Shown here one piece after another: positions 1-6,921 of a stretch of 9,705 bases of DNA; positions within the stretch are counted from its first letter, which is position 1, and the number at the start of each line of letters is the position of its first letter. A program made the translations under genes and the position numbers. This DNA is from SVQP01 sp045594705 (GTDB lineage: Bacteria; Bacillota; Clostridia; Oscillospirales; CAG-272). Location: NCBI GenBank assembly GCA_045594705.1, contig JAZNZB010000015.1, forward strand, positions 1 through 9,705, given 5' to 3'. The notes beneath the pieces were generated by a model. That model worked only from the letters and a program-made list of their open reading frames with translations. It searched no databases and was not told the origin of the DNA.

Positions 1-30
1 GCGGCAGGAGCAAGCCCCTGCCCTACGTAG
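1..30. repeat. Edge fragment of CGTAGGG foldback repeat
   Basis: The first 30 bases contain a hairpin, GGCAGG (3-8) pairing with CCTGCC (17-22), with an AGCAAG-type loop and then CCTACG. This matches the layout of the right-hand hairpin of the repeats at 3930-4044 and 9590-9705: a G-rich stem, a tip with GC-AA/TT-GC, a C-rich stem and a terminal CTACG. The stem sequence itself differs. I infer that it is the end of a third copy cut by the window edge. It is too short to be sure. Confidence 0.45.
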
Positions 31-32
31 AC

Positions 33-64
33 AAAAAACGCACCCGCTATAGAGCAGGTGCGTT
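33..64 (-). terminator. Rho-independent terminator of the MATE gene
   Basis: AACGCACC (37-44) pairs perfectly with GGTGCGTT (57-64), and the 12-base loop can add three more pairs (GCT with AGC). Read on the minus strand, the stem runs straight into a T tract (complement of the A run at 33-38). It begins 12 bases beyond the MATE stop codon. This is a classic intrinsic terminator for that gene. Confidence 0.85.
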
Positions 65-75
65 CATTTTTCGAT

Positions 76-1524
76 TTATGCCTGCACGGCAGCCTCCTGC
101 ACAGAAGCATTGGCCGCCTCTTCCCTTTTGAGCTTGCGCACGCGGTAGGTCCAGGTGACGATGCAGCAGATCAGATGCACGCCAGCGGTCAGGATCCAGG
201 AAATGGGATACGAGATATACAGCGTTTGGATCGGCTCGGGGAATCCGGGGCAAAGCAAAATGATCCATACGATACGGAACACGCAAGAACCGATCAGCGA
301 GACCATCATGGGCAAGAACGATTTACCCATGCCGCGCATGATGCCGCTGAACACGTCCATGATACCGCACAGGAAGTAGGTCACGCAAATGATCGAAAGT
401 CGCGCCATACCGTGCTCCACGACCTCGGGCTGGTTCGGACGGTAGATTGAGATCAGACCTTCGCCGTTAAAGTAGATCAGCGAGGACATGCCAAGGCCGA
501 CCACAATGACGATTGCAAGACACATCAAGGACGCGCGCAGCACGCGGTCGTACTTTTTCGCGCCCGTGTTCTGACCGACAAAGGTCAGTGCTGCGTGGTA
601 GCAGGAGTTCATGGAGATATACACAAAGCCCTCGATGTTGCCCGCGGTGGTGTTACCCGTCTGCACCACGGTGGGGTAGGTGTTGACCGTGCTCTGGATC
701 AGCGTATTGGACAGTGAGAAAAACGTGCCCTGCAGACCCGCGGGGATGCCGATGCGCAGCATCTTTTTGAGCGAATCCTTGTCCACCGCCAGCTTTTTGA
801 AATCAAGATGGCAATCGTCGTCCAAGGTAGCCATGTGATAAAGCACCATGCCCATGGCAATATACTGCGAAACAGCGGTTGCGATACCGACACCGATCGC
901 GCCCATATGGAACACGCAAACAAAGATCAGATTGAGAAATACGTTGGCAAGACCCGAGAGCGTCAGGAAGATCAAGGGATTCTTGGAGTCGCCCTTGGAG
1001 CGCAGGATGCTTGCCGCGTGGTTATACACCATGGACGCGGGAATGCCCACAAAATACGCGCTCATATAAGGCGCGGCCTCTGCCAACACGTCGTCGTTGG
1101 TGCCCATCAGCACAAGCAAGGGCTTTGCCATAAAGAAGCCGAAAATGCCCACGGCAATTCCCGTAAAGACCGAGGTCAGGATCGCAGTATGTACCACCCT
1201 TTGCACACCGTCACGGTCACCTGCACCGATTCTCTGTGCCACCACGACGCCCGCACCGACCGAAAGACCCATGAACAAATTGACGATCAGATTGATCAGC
1301 GCACCGCATGCGCCAACCGCTGCCACGGCCGCATCCGCGTTATCCGCCCAGTTGCCCACGACCACCATATCGGCTGCGTTATACAGCAGCTGAATGATGC
1401 CCGTAAACATGACAGGCAGCATAAACAGAATGATCTTGCCGAGCATTGGTCCCTCGGTATAATCCTTTTTCTTTTCATGGCCGTGCACACGGAAATTCCT
1501 CATTCTTCCGCCTGATTTCAGCAT
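76..1524 (-). CDS. MATE family multidrug/Na+ antiporter efflux protein
   Basis: The product is a polytopic inner-membrane transporter of the MATE (multi antimicrobial extrusion) superfamily, which exports cationic drugs, dyes or metabolites in exchange for Na+ or H+. From the start used here it has 482 residues, the usual MATE length, with about 12 hydrophobic segments in two halves. Family-like features are an N-terminal EGPMLGKIILF stretch, NAADMVVVG in TM1-2, GLSVGAGVVVAQRIGAG, and a second half opening RIGIPAGLQGTFFSLSN. The start is ATG at 1524, because AAAGGAG lies 8 bases upstream of it; an in-frame ATG at 1560 has no such site and would add 12 residues. It is a monocistronic unit with its own promoter (1572-1600) and terminator (33-64). 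The C-terminus is a short charged tail. The substrate cannot be read from sequence; NorM/MepA/DinF-type labels would be guesses. Confidence 0.93.
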   Translation of the reverse strand: MLKSGGRMRNFRVHGHEKKKDYTEGPMLGKIILFMLPVMFTGIIQLLYNAADMVVVGNWADNADAAVAAVGACGALINLIVNLFMGLSVGAGVVVAQRIGAGDRDGVQRVVHTAILTSVFTGIAVGIFGFFMAKPLLVLMGTNDDVLAEAAPYMSAYFVGIPASMVYNHAASILRSKGDSKNPLIFLTLSGLANVFLNLIFVCVFHMGAIGVGIATAVSQYIAMGMVLYHMATLDDDCHLDFKKLAVDKDSLKKMLRIGIPAGLQGTFFSLSNTLIQSTVNTYPTVVQTGNTTAGNIEGFVYISMNSCYHAALTFVGQNTGAKKYDRVLRASLMCLAIVIVVGLGMSSLIYFNGEGLISIYRPNQPEVVEHGMARLSIICVTYFLCGIMDVFSGIMRGMGKSFLPMMVSLIGSCVFRIVWIILLCPGFPEPIQTLYISYPISWILTAGVHLICCIVTWTYRVRKLKREEAANASVQEAAVQA

Positions 1525-1571
1525 TTTTCTCACTCCTTTGACTGTCCAAACCAAAATCACATACGAAGGAT

Positions 1572-1600
1572 ATTATAGTACATTTCGGGCAAAGAGTCAA
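1572..1600 (-). promoter_or_regulatory. Sigma-A promoter of the MATE gene
   Basis: On the minus strand TTGACT (1600-1595) is followed by a 17-base spacer and TATAAT (1577-1572). This is one mismatch from the vegetative consensus. It lies about 48 bases upstream of the chosen start codon, giving an untranslated leader of roughly 40 bases. No operator was recognised next to it. Confidence 0.8.
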
Positions 1601-1685
1601 GAGATAAGGGAGAGAAATTTGATTCATGATATTATGCAGACAATGACTTGCCCACCTTTGATGTGACATTGAGATAATTCTCTCC

Positions 1686-1782
1686 GTTCTTTTTTGAGCA
1701 AGTAGCCGCAAAAAAGAACCAAAAAATCGGCGTAATGCGGGGCTTTGCCCCGAACCCCAGTCGCTTTTTTGAAAAAAGCGAC
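1686..1782. repeat. Cluster of three perfect hairpins (intergenic palindromic repeat)
   Basis: Three consecutive stem-loops are visible. Hairpin 1 is GTTCTTTTTTG (1686-1696) with CAAAAAAGAAC (1709-1719). Hairpin 2 is CGGGGC (1738-1743) with GCCCCG (1747-1752) around TTT. Hairpin 3 is GTCGCTTTTTT (1760-1770) with AAAAAAGCGAC (1772-1782). The cluster lies between two diverging promoters, so it is downstream of neither neighbour and is not an obvious terminator. The block looks like a dispersed extragenic palindrome of the kind common in Clostridia; that recognition is from memory and needs a genome search. The 374-bp gap it sits in (1525-1898) otherwise holds only the two promoters and leaders. 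Confidence 0.75.
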
Positions 1783-1835
1783 ACAAAAACTTTCGTGAAG
1801 CAGGGCAACCCTATGGGTAAATTCCCCTCTTTTCA

Positions 1836-1864
1836 TTGACATACCACAACTTTTTTGATATAAT
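1836..1864 (+). promoter_or_regulatory. Consensus sigma-A promoter of ligA
   Basis: TTGACA (1836-1841), a 17-base spacer and TATAAT (1859-1864) form an exact match to the vegetative consensus in both boxes with ideal spacing. Transcription should start near 1871, leaving a leader of about 28 bases that contains the GGAGGA ribosome binding site (1889-1894). It points to strong, largely constitutive expression. Confidence 0.9.
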
Positions 1865-1898
1865 AACTATGTATGTATTTTGATTTTCGGAGGACAAA

Positions 1899-3896
1899 AT
1901 GGCACATTCCGACGAGATTTTTGAGAAAATTGCAAAATTACGCCGAGAGGTGGCTCACCACGCAAAGCTCTATTACGTGGACGACGCACCGGTGATCTCG
2001 GATTATGAATACGACCGCATGTTTTACGAGCTGCTGGCCTTGGAAGAGGCGCATCCCGAATATTTCGATCCCGCCTCCCCCACGCAGCGCGTGGGCGGCA
2101 AGCCCTTGGACAAATTTGCCAAGGTGACGCACCGCGTGCGCATGGACTCGCTCTCTGACGTCTTTTCCTACGAAGAGCTGACCGACTTTGTTACCCGCGT
2201 GCACGCCGAGCTGCCCGACGCCGTCTTTTCGGTTGAGCCCAAGATCGACGGCTTGTCCTGCTCGCTGATCTATGAAAACGGTGTGCTTGTCACGGGCGCG
2301 ACGCGCGGTGACGGTATAACAGGCGAGGACATCACCGGGAACGTGCGCACCATCTTCTCGATCCCCCTGACACTGCCCCAGCCCTTGACGCTGACCGTGC
2401 GCGGTGAGGTTTATATGCCGCGTGCAGTTTTTGAGCGCATCAACCAAAAGCGCGAAGCAAACGGCGAGGCTTTGATGGCCAACCCGAGAAACGCCGCAGC
2501 GGGCTCTTTGCGCCAGCTTGATCCGCAAGTGACGGCTCAGCGCGCTTTGGATATTTTCATTTTCAACTACCAGGAGGGCAACCTTTACGCAGACGGTCAC
2601 GCCCCCGAAACGCACATGGAAACGCTGGATCGCCTGGATGCCTTGGGCTTCCCTGCAATCAAGCTGCGCACCGTGGTGCACACGGCAGACGAGATCATTT
2701 CCCACATTGAAAAGATCGGTTTCATGCGCGACGATCTCGCCTACGACATTGACGGCGTGGTGGTCAAGGTCAACAGCCTTGCGCAGCGTCAGATACTCGG
2801 ACAGGGCGTCAGCACCCCCAAGTGGGCGGTCGCTTACAAATTCCCGCCCGAGAGAAAGCAGACAAAGCTTAATGACATCACCATCCAGGTCGGCCGCACA
2901 GGCGTGCTGACCCCCACCGCAGAGCTCTCGCCCGTGAGATTGGCGGGCACGACCGTCTCGCGTGCGACGCTGCACAACATTGACTTCATTCGTGAGCGCG
3001 ACATTATGCTTGGTGACGTGGTATCCGTACAAAAGAGCGGTGACATCATCCCCGAGGTGGTTTGTGCGCATCCCGAAAAGCGTGACGGCACGCAGATTCC
3101 CTTCCACATGCCTACCCATTGCCCCTCCTGCGGACACGAGGTGGTCAAGGCCGAGGGCGAGGTTGCCGTGCGCTGCATCAATCCTTCCTGCCCCGCGCAG
3201 CTCTCGCGCGGCATTGAGCATTTTGCATCCAAGGACGCCATGGACATTGACGGCCTTGGTCCGCAGATCGTGGACGCACTGATCGACGCCGATCTGATCC
3301 GCGACGCGGCCGATCTTTACGCACTGCGCGCCGAGCAGATCGCGACTCTCGAGCGTATGGGCGACAAGTCCGCCGCCAATCTGATCGCGGCGATTGAAAA
3401 ATCCAAGTCTGCAGGACTGGAACGCCTGATCTTCGCGCTTGGCATCCGTAACATCGGCCAGGTGGCCGCCACCGCACTTGCGCGCCGCTACGGCACGCTG
3501 GACGCCTGCATGAACGCCACGGCAGAGGAGCTTTGCGCACTGGAGGACTTCGGGCAGATCACAGCCGATTGCGTGATCGAATACTTCTCCCGTACCGAAA
3601 GCCGCGAGCTTTGCGCACGCCTTGCCGCTGCGGGCGTACTGACCGAGTCCACCGCCGCCCCTGTGGGCGACAAGCTGGCGGGCTTGACCTTTGTGCTGAC
3701 AGGCACGCTGCCCACCATGGGTCGCAGCGAGGCCGAGGCTTTGATCGTGGCGGCCGGCGGAAAGACCTCCTCGTCGGTCTCCAAAAAGACCTCCTACGTG
3801 GTCGCTGGCGAGGCCGCAGGCAGCAAGCTGACCAAGGCGCAGAATCTCGGTGTGGCCATCATCGACGAGGCGGAGCTTTTGAGAATGCTGACTTAA
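1899..3896 (+). CDS. ligA: NAD+-dependent DNA ligase LigA
   Basis: The enzyme seals nicks in duplex DNA using NAD+, joining Okazaki fragments and finishing repair. The 665 residues show the complete bacterial LigA order. Domain Ia (about 1-70) has the YYxxDxPxxSDxEYD-type NMN-binding signature. The adenylation domain carries KIDG with the nucleotide-accepting lysine K115, followed by TRGDGxxGEDxTxNVRTI. An OB fold follows (about 320-400, with VGRTGVLTPTAEL). A zinc finger has C408, C411, C426 and C431. Helix-hairpin-helix repeats span about 440-585, and a C-terminal BRCT domain spans about 590-665 (FVLTGTLPTMGRSEA). Start ATG 1899 has GGAGGA just upstream and a consensus promoter behind it. 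No catalytic residue appears to be missing. It seems to be transcribed alone: the next gene faces it, and the spacer holds a foldback repeat. Confidence 0.98.
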   Translation: MAHSDEIFEKIAKLRREVAHHAKLYYVDDAPVISDYEYDRMFYELLALEEAHPEYFDPASPTQRVGGKPLDKFAKVTHRVRMDSLSDVFSYEELTDFVTRVHAELPDAVFSVEPKIDGLSCSLIYENGVLVTGATRGDGITGEDITGNVRTIFSIPLTLPQPLTLTVRGEVYMPRAVFERINQKREANGEALMANPRNAAAGSLRQLDPQVTAQRALDIFIFNYQEGNLYADGHAPETHMETLDRLDALGFPAIKLRTVVHTADEIISHIEKIGFMRDDLAYDIDGVVVKVNSLAQRQILGQGVSTPKWAVAYKFPPERKQTKLNDITIQVGRTGVLTPTAELSPVRLAGTTVSRATLHNIDFIRERDIMLGDVVSVQKSGDIIPEVVCAHPEKRDGTQIPFHMPTHCPSCGHEVVKAEGEVAVRCINPSCPAQLSRGIEHFASKDAMDIDGLGPQIVDALIDADLIRDAADLYALRAEQIATLERMGDKSAANLIAAIEKSKSAGLERLIFALGIRNIGQVAATALARRYGTLDACMNATAEELCALEDFGQITADCVIEYFSRTESRELCARLAAAGVLTESTAAPVGDKLAGLTFVLTGTLPTMGRSEAEALIVAAGGKTSSSVSKKTSYVVAGEAAGSKLTKAQNLGVAIIDEAELLRMLT

Positions 3897-3929
3897 TACC
3901 GAACGATTAGATTGCGTGAAACACTATCC

Positions 3930-4044
3930 GTAGGGGGCGACGTCCACGACGCCCCGTCCTACTTTAACTAACTTTTTACAACTTTCATATTTCTTCGTAC
4001 CTGCCCGGGGCGGTCGCCGCTTGCGGCATGACGTCGCCCCCTAC
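3930..4044. repeat. 115-bp foldback repeat, copy 1
   Basis: The ends are perfect 15-base inverted repeats: GTAGGGGGCGACGTC (3930-3944) and GACGTCGCCCCCTAC (4030-4044). Inside, the G-rich block GGGGCG occurs at 3934-3939 and 4007-4012, and its complement CGCCCC at 3950-3955 and 4035-4040. The element can therefore fold either as two side hairpins or as one long foldback. The right hairpin has the internal palindrome GCCGC-TT-GCGGC (4016-4027). No coding capacity, transposase or clear target-site duplication is visible. It fills the spacer between the convergent ligA and amidase genes. It could block read-through from both sides, although no T tract follows the stems. Confidence 0.8.
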
Positions 4045-4101
4045 CGACAGACGGTTTGCGCATCCACATGACTTTTGCCGCTTATGACATCGGACGCAGA
4101 A

Positions 4102-4665
4102 TCATACCCCCGTATAATTCTTGATCCCCTGATAGATCCCCTGCGCGAAAAGCCCGGGATTTTCGTTCATCAGTGCCGCGTCTCCGGGATTGGTGATAAA
4201 GCCGAGCTCGAGCAGCACCGCGGGCATGGCGGTCTTGCGCAGCACGTAAAGCCCCGAGCGCACGAACGTGCCGCGATTGGGCAAACCCGTAACGCCGGAA
4301 ACACCCTCTACCACGTCCCGGGCCAGATCAAATGCCGCGCTCTCGCGCGCATAAACAAAGGCCTCGGTACCCGTGGCAGATGTGATCTCGGAGGCGTTGG
4401 TGTGCAGACTGATAAAATAATCGGCACCCCAGGCGTTTGCATCCTGCACTCTTGCCCGCAGACTGGAATTGAGTGAATTCCCCAGCTGCGTTTGCGCAGT
4501 CGGCCGCGACAGCCGCACCTCGTAATCGGGATCGGCCCGCAGCAGCTCCGCAAGCTCAATTCCGATACGGTAGGTGATATTCTGCTCGCGCAAGCCGTTT
4601 CCCTCCGCACCCGCGTTGGGATTGACGGGATTGTGCCCCTGATCTATGTAAATCTTGATCGCCAT
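4102..4665 (-). CDS. N-acetylmuramoyl-L-alanine amidase (Amidase_3 type), no signal peptide
   Basis: The protein should cleave the bond between N-acetylmuramic acid and L-alanine in peptidoglycan. Its 187 residues are a single Amidase_3 domain. The zinc ligands are visible as H11 (IDQGH), E27 (GLREQN) and H88 (SLHTNAS), and the catalytic glutamate as E153 (LLELGFITN), so the active site is complete. There is no signal peptide, membrane anchor, SPOR, SH3 or other wall-binding domain, so export would need another route, for example holin-type release or lysis. Start ATG 4665 has AAGGGGG 6 bases upstream. It is divergent from rsmI (57 bases apart) and convergent with ligA. Similar compact leaderless amidases occur as prophage endolysin domains, but no other phage gene is nearby. 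The family call is firm; the physiological role is not known. Confidence 0.93.
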   Translation of the reverse strand: MAIKIYIDQGHNPVNPNAGAEGNGLREQNITYRIGIELAELLRADPDYEVRLSRPTAQTQLGNSLNSSLRARVQDANAWGADYFISLHTNASEITSATGTEAFVYARESAAFDLARDVVEGVSGVTGLPNRGTFVRSGLYVLRKTAMPAVLLELGFITNPGDAALMNENPGLFAQGIYQGIKNYTGV

Positions 4666-4676
4666 ATATTGCCCCC

Positions 4677-4704
4677 TTACAAAGTTTTACTCTTATTCTA
4701 TGAC
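4677..4704 (+). promoter_or_regulatory. Possible rsmI promoter in divergent spacer
   Basis: TTACAA (4677-4682), a 16-base spacer and TATGAC (4699-4704) form a moderate match to sigma-A boxes. They sit about 19 bases before the rsmI start. The spacer is only 57 bases, so any amidase promoter on the other strand (TAGAAT at 4700-4695 is the best -10) would overlap it. Both are weak matches. Confidence 0.35.
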
Positions 4705-4722
4705 AATCGAAAGGAATTTGTG

Positions 4723-5625
4723 ATGAGTTCCATCAAATCAAACGAATACCGCGAGGAAAAGAACGCCATCGTGGGCGGCATGCTGTATCTTGTCGCCACG
4801 CCCATCGGCAACCTCGCCGATCTTTCCGAGCGTGCCATCAAGGTGCTCTCCGAAGTGGATTTTATCGCCGCCGAGGACACGCGCAACACGCAAAAGCTAC
4901 TCTCGATCCTGGGGATCTCCAAGCCCATGGTGTCTTATTTTGAGCACAACAAGCGCGAGCGAGGCGAGCAGATCATTGAAAGACTGCAAGCAGGCGAATC
5001 CTGCGCACTGGTAACCGACGCGGGCACGCCCGCCGTCTCCGACCCGGGAGCTGACCTTGTGGTGCTGTGCGCCGAGAGAGGCGTGAGCGTGACAAGCATT
5101 CCCGGCTGCTGCGCAGCCATCACAGCCCTCACGCTTTCCGCCCTGCCCACGGGTCGCTTTACCTTTGAAGGCTTTCTTTCCACCAACAAAGCCGAGCGTC
5201 GCGAGCACCTGGACGACTTAAAGCAGGAAAAACGCACCATGATCCTGCACGAAGCACCGCACAAGCTGCGCACCACGCTGCAGGATCTTGCCGCTGCCTT
5301 TGGCAAAGAACGCCGCATTTCCCTGTGCCGCGAGCTGACCAAGCTCAACGAGGAGGTCGTGCGCACCACGCTTGGGGGCGCGATCGAGCTTTACGAGCAA
5401 AAAGAGCCGCGCGGTGAATACGTGCTGGTCATTGAGGGAATAACCCAAGACCGTGCGCAAGAGGGTGCGTTCTGGCAGAATATGACCGTGCCCGAGCACG
5501 TGCAATTCCACGTGAACGCAGGCATGAGTCAAAAGGACGCCATCAAGGCTGCTGCCCGTGAGCGCGGCGTGCACAAAAACGAGGTCTACTCGCAGATGGT
5601 GGAGCAGAAAAATTCCGCAAAGTGA
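4723..5625 (+). CDS. rsmI: 16S rRNA (cytidine(1402)-2'-O)-methyltransferase RsmI
   Basis: RsmI uses S-adenosylmethionine to add the 2'-O-methyl group to C1402 in the decoding centre of 16S rRNA; RsmH adds the N4-methyl to the same base. The 300-residue protein belongs to the tetrapyrrole methylase (SPOUT-unrelated, class III) fold. It shows LYLVATPIGNLADLSERA (21-38), AAEDTRNTQKLL, TDAGTPAVSDPGADLV, the SIPGCCAAITAL loop, and ALPTGRFTFEGFL. The C-terminal part (GMSQKDAIKAAARERGVHKNEVY) is the RsmI-specific tail. Start ATG 4723 is chosen because AAAGGA lies 7 bases upstream and an open frame reaching back to 4492 would run through the amidase gene. M20 is an alternative start at the conserved core, but without a ribosome binding site as good. 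No clear terminator follows; asd begins 171 bases later with its own promoter. Confidence 0.97.
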   Translation: MSSIKSNEYREEKNAIVGGMLYLVATPIGNLADLSERAIKVLSEVDFIAAEDTRNTQKLLSILGISKPMVSYFEHNKRERGEQIIERLQAGESCALVTDAGTPAVSDPGADLVVLCAERGVSVTSIPGCCAAITALTLSALPTGRFTFEGFLSTNKAERREHLDDLKQEKRTMILHEAPHKLRTTLQDLAAAFGKERRISLCRELTKLNEEVVRTTLGGAIELYEQKEPRGEYVLVIEGITQDRAQEGAFWQNMTVPEHVQFHVNAGMSQKDAIKAAARERGVHKNEVYSQMVEQKNSAK

Positions 5626-5728
5626 AATTTTTCATTGTTTAATTGCACAAAATCCCCATCATACCCAATGTTATCCCAAACTTATTGCACAATTTTGCAG
5701 TTTATATAATTTTTCTTGCAAAAAACTG

Positions 5729-5757
5729 TTGCACTCGGGGCACTTGTGTGATATGAT
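5729..5757 (+). promoter_or_regulatory. Extended -10 promoter of asd
   Basis: TTGCAC (5729-5734), a 17-base spacer and TATGAT (5752-5757), preceded by TG at 5749-5750, form a good extended -10 sigma-A promoter. Transcription should begin near 5764, leaving a leader of about 33 bases, too short for a lysine riboswitch. A second candidate -10, TATAAT at 5705-5710, has only a weak -35 partner. Confidence 0.7.
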
Positions 5758-5796
5758 ATTAGTATATTTCAGTCCTACCAAACAGGAGTTTTAGTT

Positions 5797-6873
5797 ATGG
5801 AAAAATGTAAAGTCGGCGTCATTGGCGCAACAGGTATGGTTGGTCAGCGTTTTCTGACCCTGCTTGAAAATCACCCTTATTTTGAAGTCACCGCTCTGGT
5901 CGCATCTCCCCGCAACGCGGGCAAAACTTACGAGCAGGCTTTGGATGGCAGATGGAAGATGACCACTCCCCTGCCCGAAAAATATAAGAACATGATCGTG
6001 ATCAGCTCCGAGGATATCGAGACCGTCAAGAGTCTTGTTTCCTTCGTATTCTGCGCGGTCAACATGAAAAAGGATGAGGTCAAGGCGCTGGAGGAGGCTT
6101 ACGCCAAGGCCGAGATCCCGGTCGTATCCAACAACAGCGCACACCGCTGGACGCCCGACGTGCCCATGATCATTCCCGAGGTCAACGCAGACCATCTGGA
6201 GGTCATTGAAGCACAGAAAAAGAGACTTGGCACCAAGCGCGGCTTTATCGCAGTCAAGCCCAACTGCTCGATTCAGGGCTACGTGCCCGCTCTGACCGCC
6301 TTGAAGGATTTCGGCATCAAGGAAATGGTGGTCACCACCTATCAGGCAATCTCGGGCGCAGGCAAGACCTTCAACGAGTGGCCCGAAATGATCGACAACA
6401 TCATTCCCTTCATCGGTGGCGAGGAAGAAAAATCCGAGCAGGAGCCCCTGCGCATCTGGGGTAAGGTGGAAAACGGCGAGATCGTCAAGGCAGAAGGCCC
6501 CGTGATCACCTCGCAGTGCATCCGCGTGCCCGTGACCGACGGCCATATGGCAGCTGTGTTTGTCAAGTTTGAAAACAAGCCCGACAAGGACGTGATCCTG
6601 GAGCGTTGGAAGAACTTCAGCGGCAAGCCCCAGGAGCTGGGTCTGCCCAGTGCACCCGCACAGTTCATTACCTACATGGAAGAGGACAACCGCCCGCAGA
6701 CCAAGCTGGACCGTGATATTTACGGCGGCATGGGCGTCACGGTCGGCAGACTGCGCGAGGACACCATTTACGACTACAAGTTCGTGGCCCTTGCCCATAA
6801 CACGCTGCGCGGTGCAGCAGGCGGCGCGCTGCTGAGCGCAGAGCTGCTTTATAAGCTGGGGTATTTTGATTAA
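5797..6873 (+). CDS. asd: Aspartate-semialdehyde dehydrogenase (fungal/archaeal type)
   Basis: The enzyme reduces 4-phospho-L-aspartate to L-aspartate 4-semialdehyde with NADPH, the branch point for lysine/diaminopimelate, threonine and methionine. The 358 residues begin with the Rossmann motif GATGMVGQRF (10-19). The catalytic cysteine is C157 in KPNCSIQG and the conserved histidine is H250 in PVTDGHMAAV. Signatures such as NHPYFEV, SNNSAHR, YQAISGAG and DNIIPFIGGEEEK place it with the yeast Hom2/archaeal branch rather than the classical E. coli branch. The start ATG 5797 has AGGAG 8 bases upstream. It stands alone, with its own promoter and a strong terminator; no dapA, lysC or hom gene is adjacent here. 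The identification is secure from motifs and length. Confidence 0.96.
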   Translation: MEKCKVGVIGATGMVGQRFLTLLENHPYFEVTALVASPRNAGKTYEQALDGRWKMTTPLPEKYKNMIVISSEDIETVKSLVSFVFCAVNMKKDEVKALEEAYAKAEIPVVSNNSAHRWTPDVPMIIPEVNADHLEVIEAQKKRLGTKRGFIAVKPNCSIQGYVPALTALKDFGIKEMVVTTYQAISGAGKTFNEWPEMIDNIIPFIGGEEEKSEQEPLRIWGKVENGEIVKAEGPVITSQCIRVPVTDGHMAAVFVKFENKPDKDVILERWKNFSGKPQELGLPSAPAQFITYMEEDNRPQTKLDRDIYGGMGVTVGRLREDTIYDYKFVALAHNTLRGAAGGALLSAELLYKLGYFD

Positions 6874-6886
6874 ATTTCGCAAAAGT

Positions 6887-6920
6887 AAAGGACAGAGGTA
6901 CATAATACCTCTGTCCTTTT
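6887..6920. terminator. Bidirectional terminator between asd and the XRE gene
   Basis: AAAGGACAGAGGTA (6887-6900) and TACCTCTGTCCTTT (6906-6919) form a perfect 14-base-pair stem with a 5-base loop. On the plus strand a T-rich tail follows the stem (TTTTGTTAT), ending asd. On the minus strand the tail is TACTTTTGC, weaker but usable, ending the XRE gene, whose stop codon begins 2 bases away at 6922. Confidence 0.9.
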
Positions 6921-6921
6921 G

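Noticed and set aside
808..1515. Open frame of 235 codons on the plus strand antisense to MATE
   Set aside because: It is rich in His, Arg and Gln with no hydrophobic core, typical of the reverse strand of a membrane protein gene.
1686..1782. Hairpin cluster as a terminator
   Set aside because: Both flanking genes are transcribed away from it, so no known transcript ends there.
1624..1842. Open frame of 72 codons on the minus strand in the MATE-ligA spacer
   Set aside because: It is formed by reading through the hairpin cluster and the ligA promoter region, with no ribosome binding site; such repeat-derived frames are often misannotated as hypothetical proteins.
1938..3221. Open frame of 427 codons on the minus strand inside ligA
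   Set aside because: It is antisense to a complete, motif-rich LigA. It has no recognisable domain and no ribosome binding site, and it arises from GC-rich third positions.
3930..4044. Insertion sequence or CRISPR-like array
   Set aside because: There is no transposase frame, no target-site duplication and no regular direct-repeat/spacer pattern; it is a single foldback unit.
4492..4722. N-terminal extension of rsmI
   Set aside because: It would overlap the amidase gene on the other strand, and the good ribosome binding site precedes ATG 4723.
5626..5796. Lysine riboswitch upstream of asd
   Set aside because: The predicted transcript leader is only about 33 bases, and no conserved riboswitch core was recognised in the 171-base spacer.
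5791..6903. Open frame of 370 codons on the minus strand covering all of asd
   Set aside because: It is slightly longer than asd but has no family resemblance, while the plus frame has the full dehydrogenase motifs. It also runs through the asd terminator.
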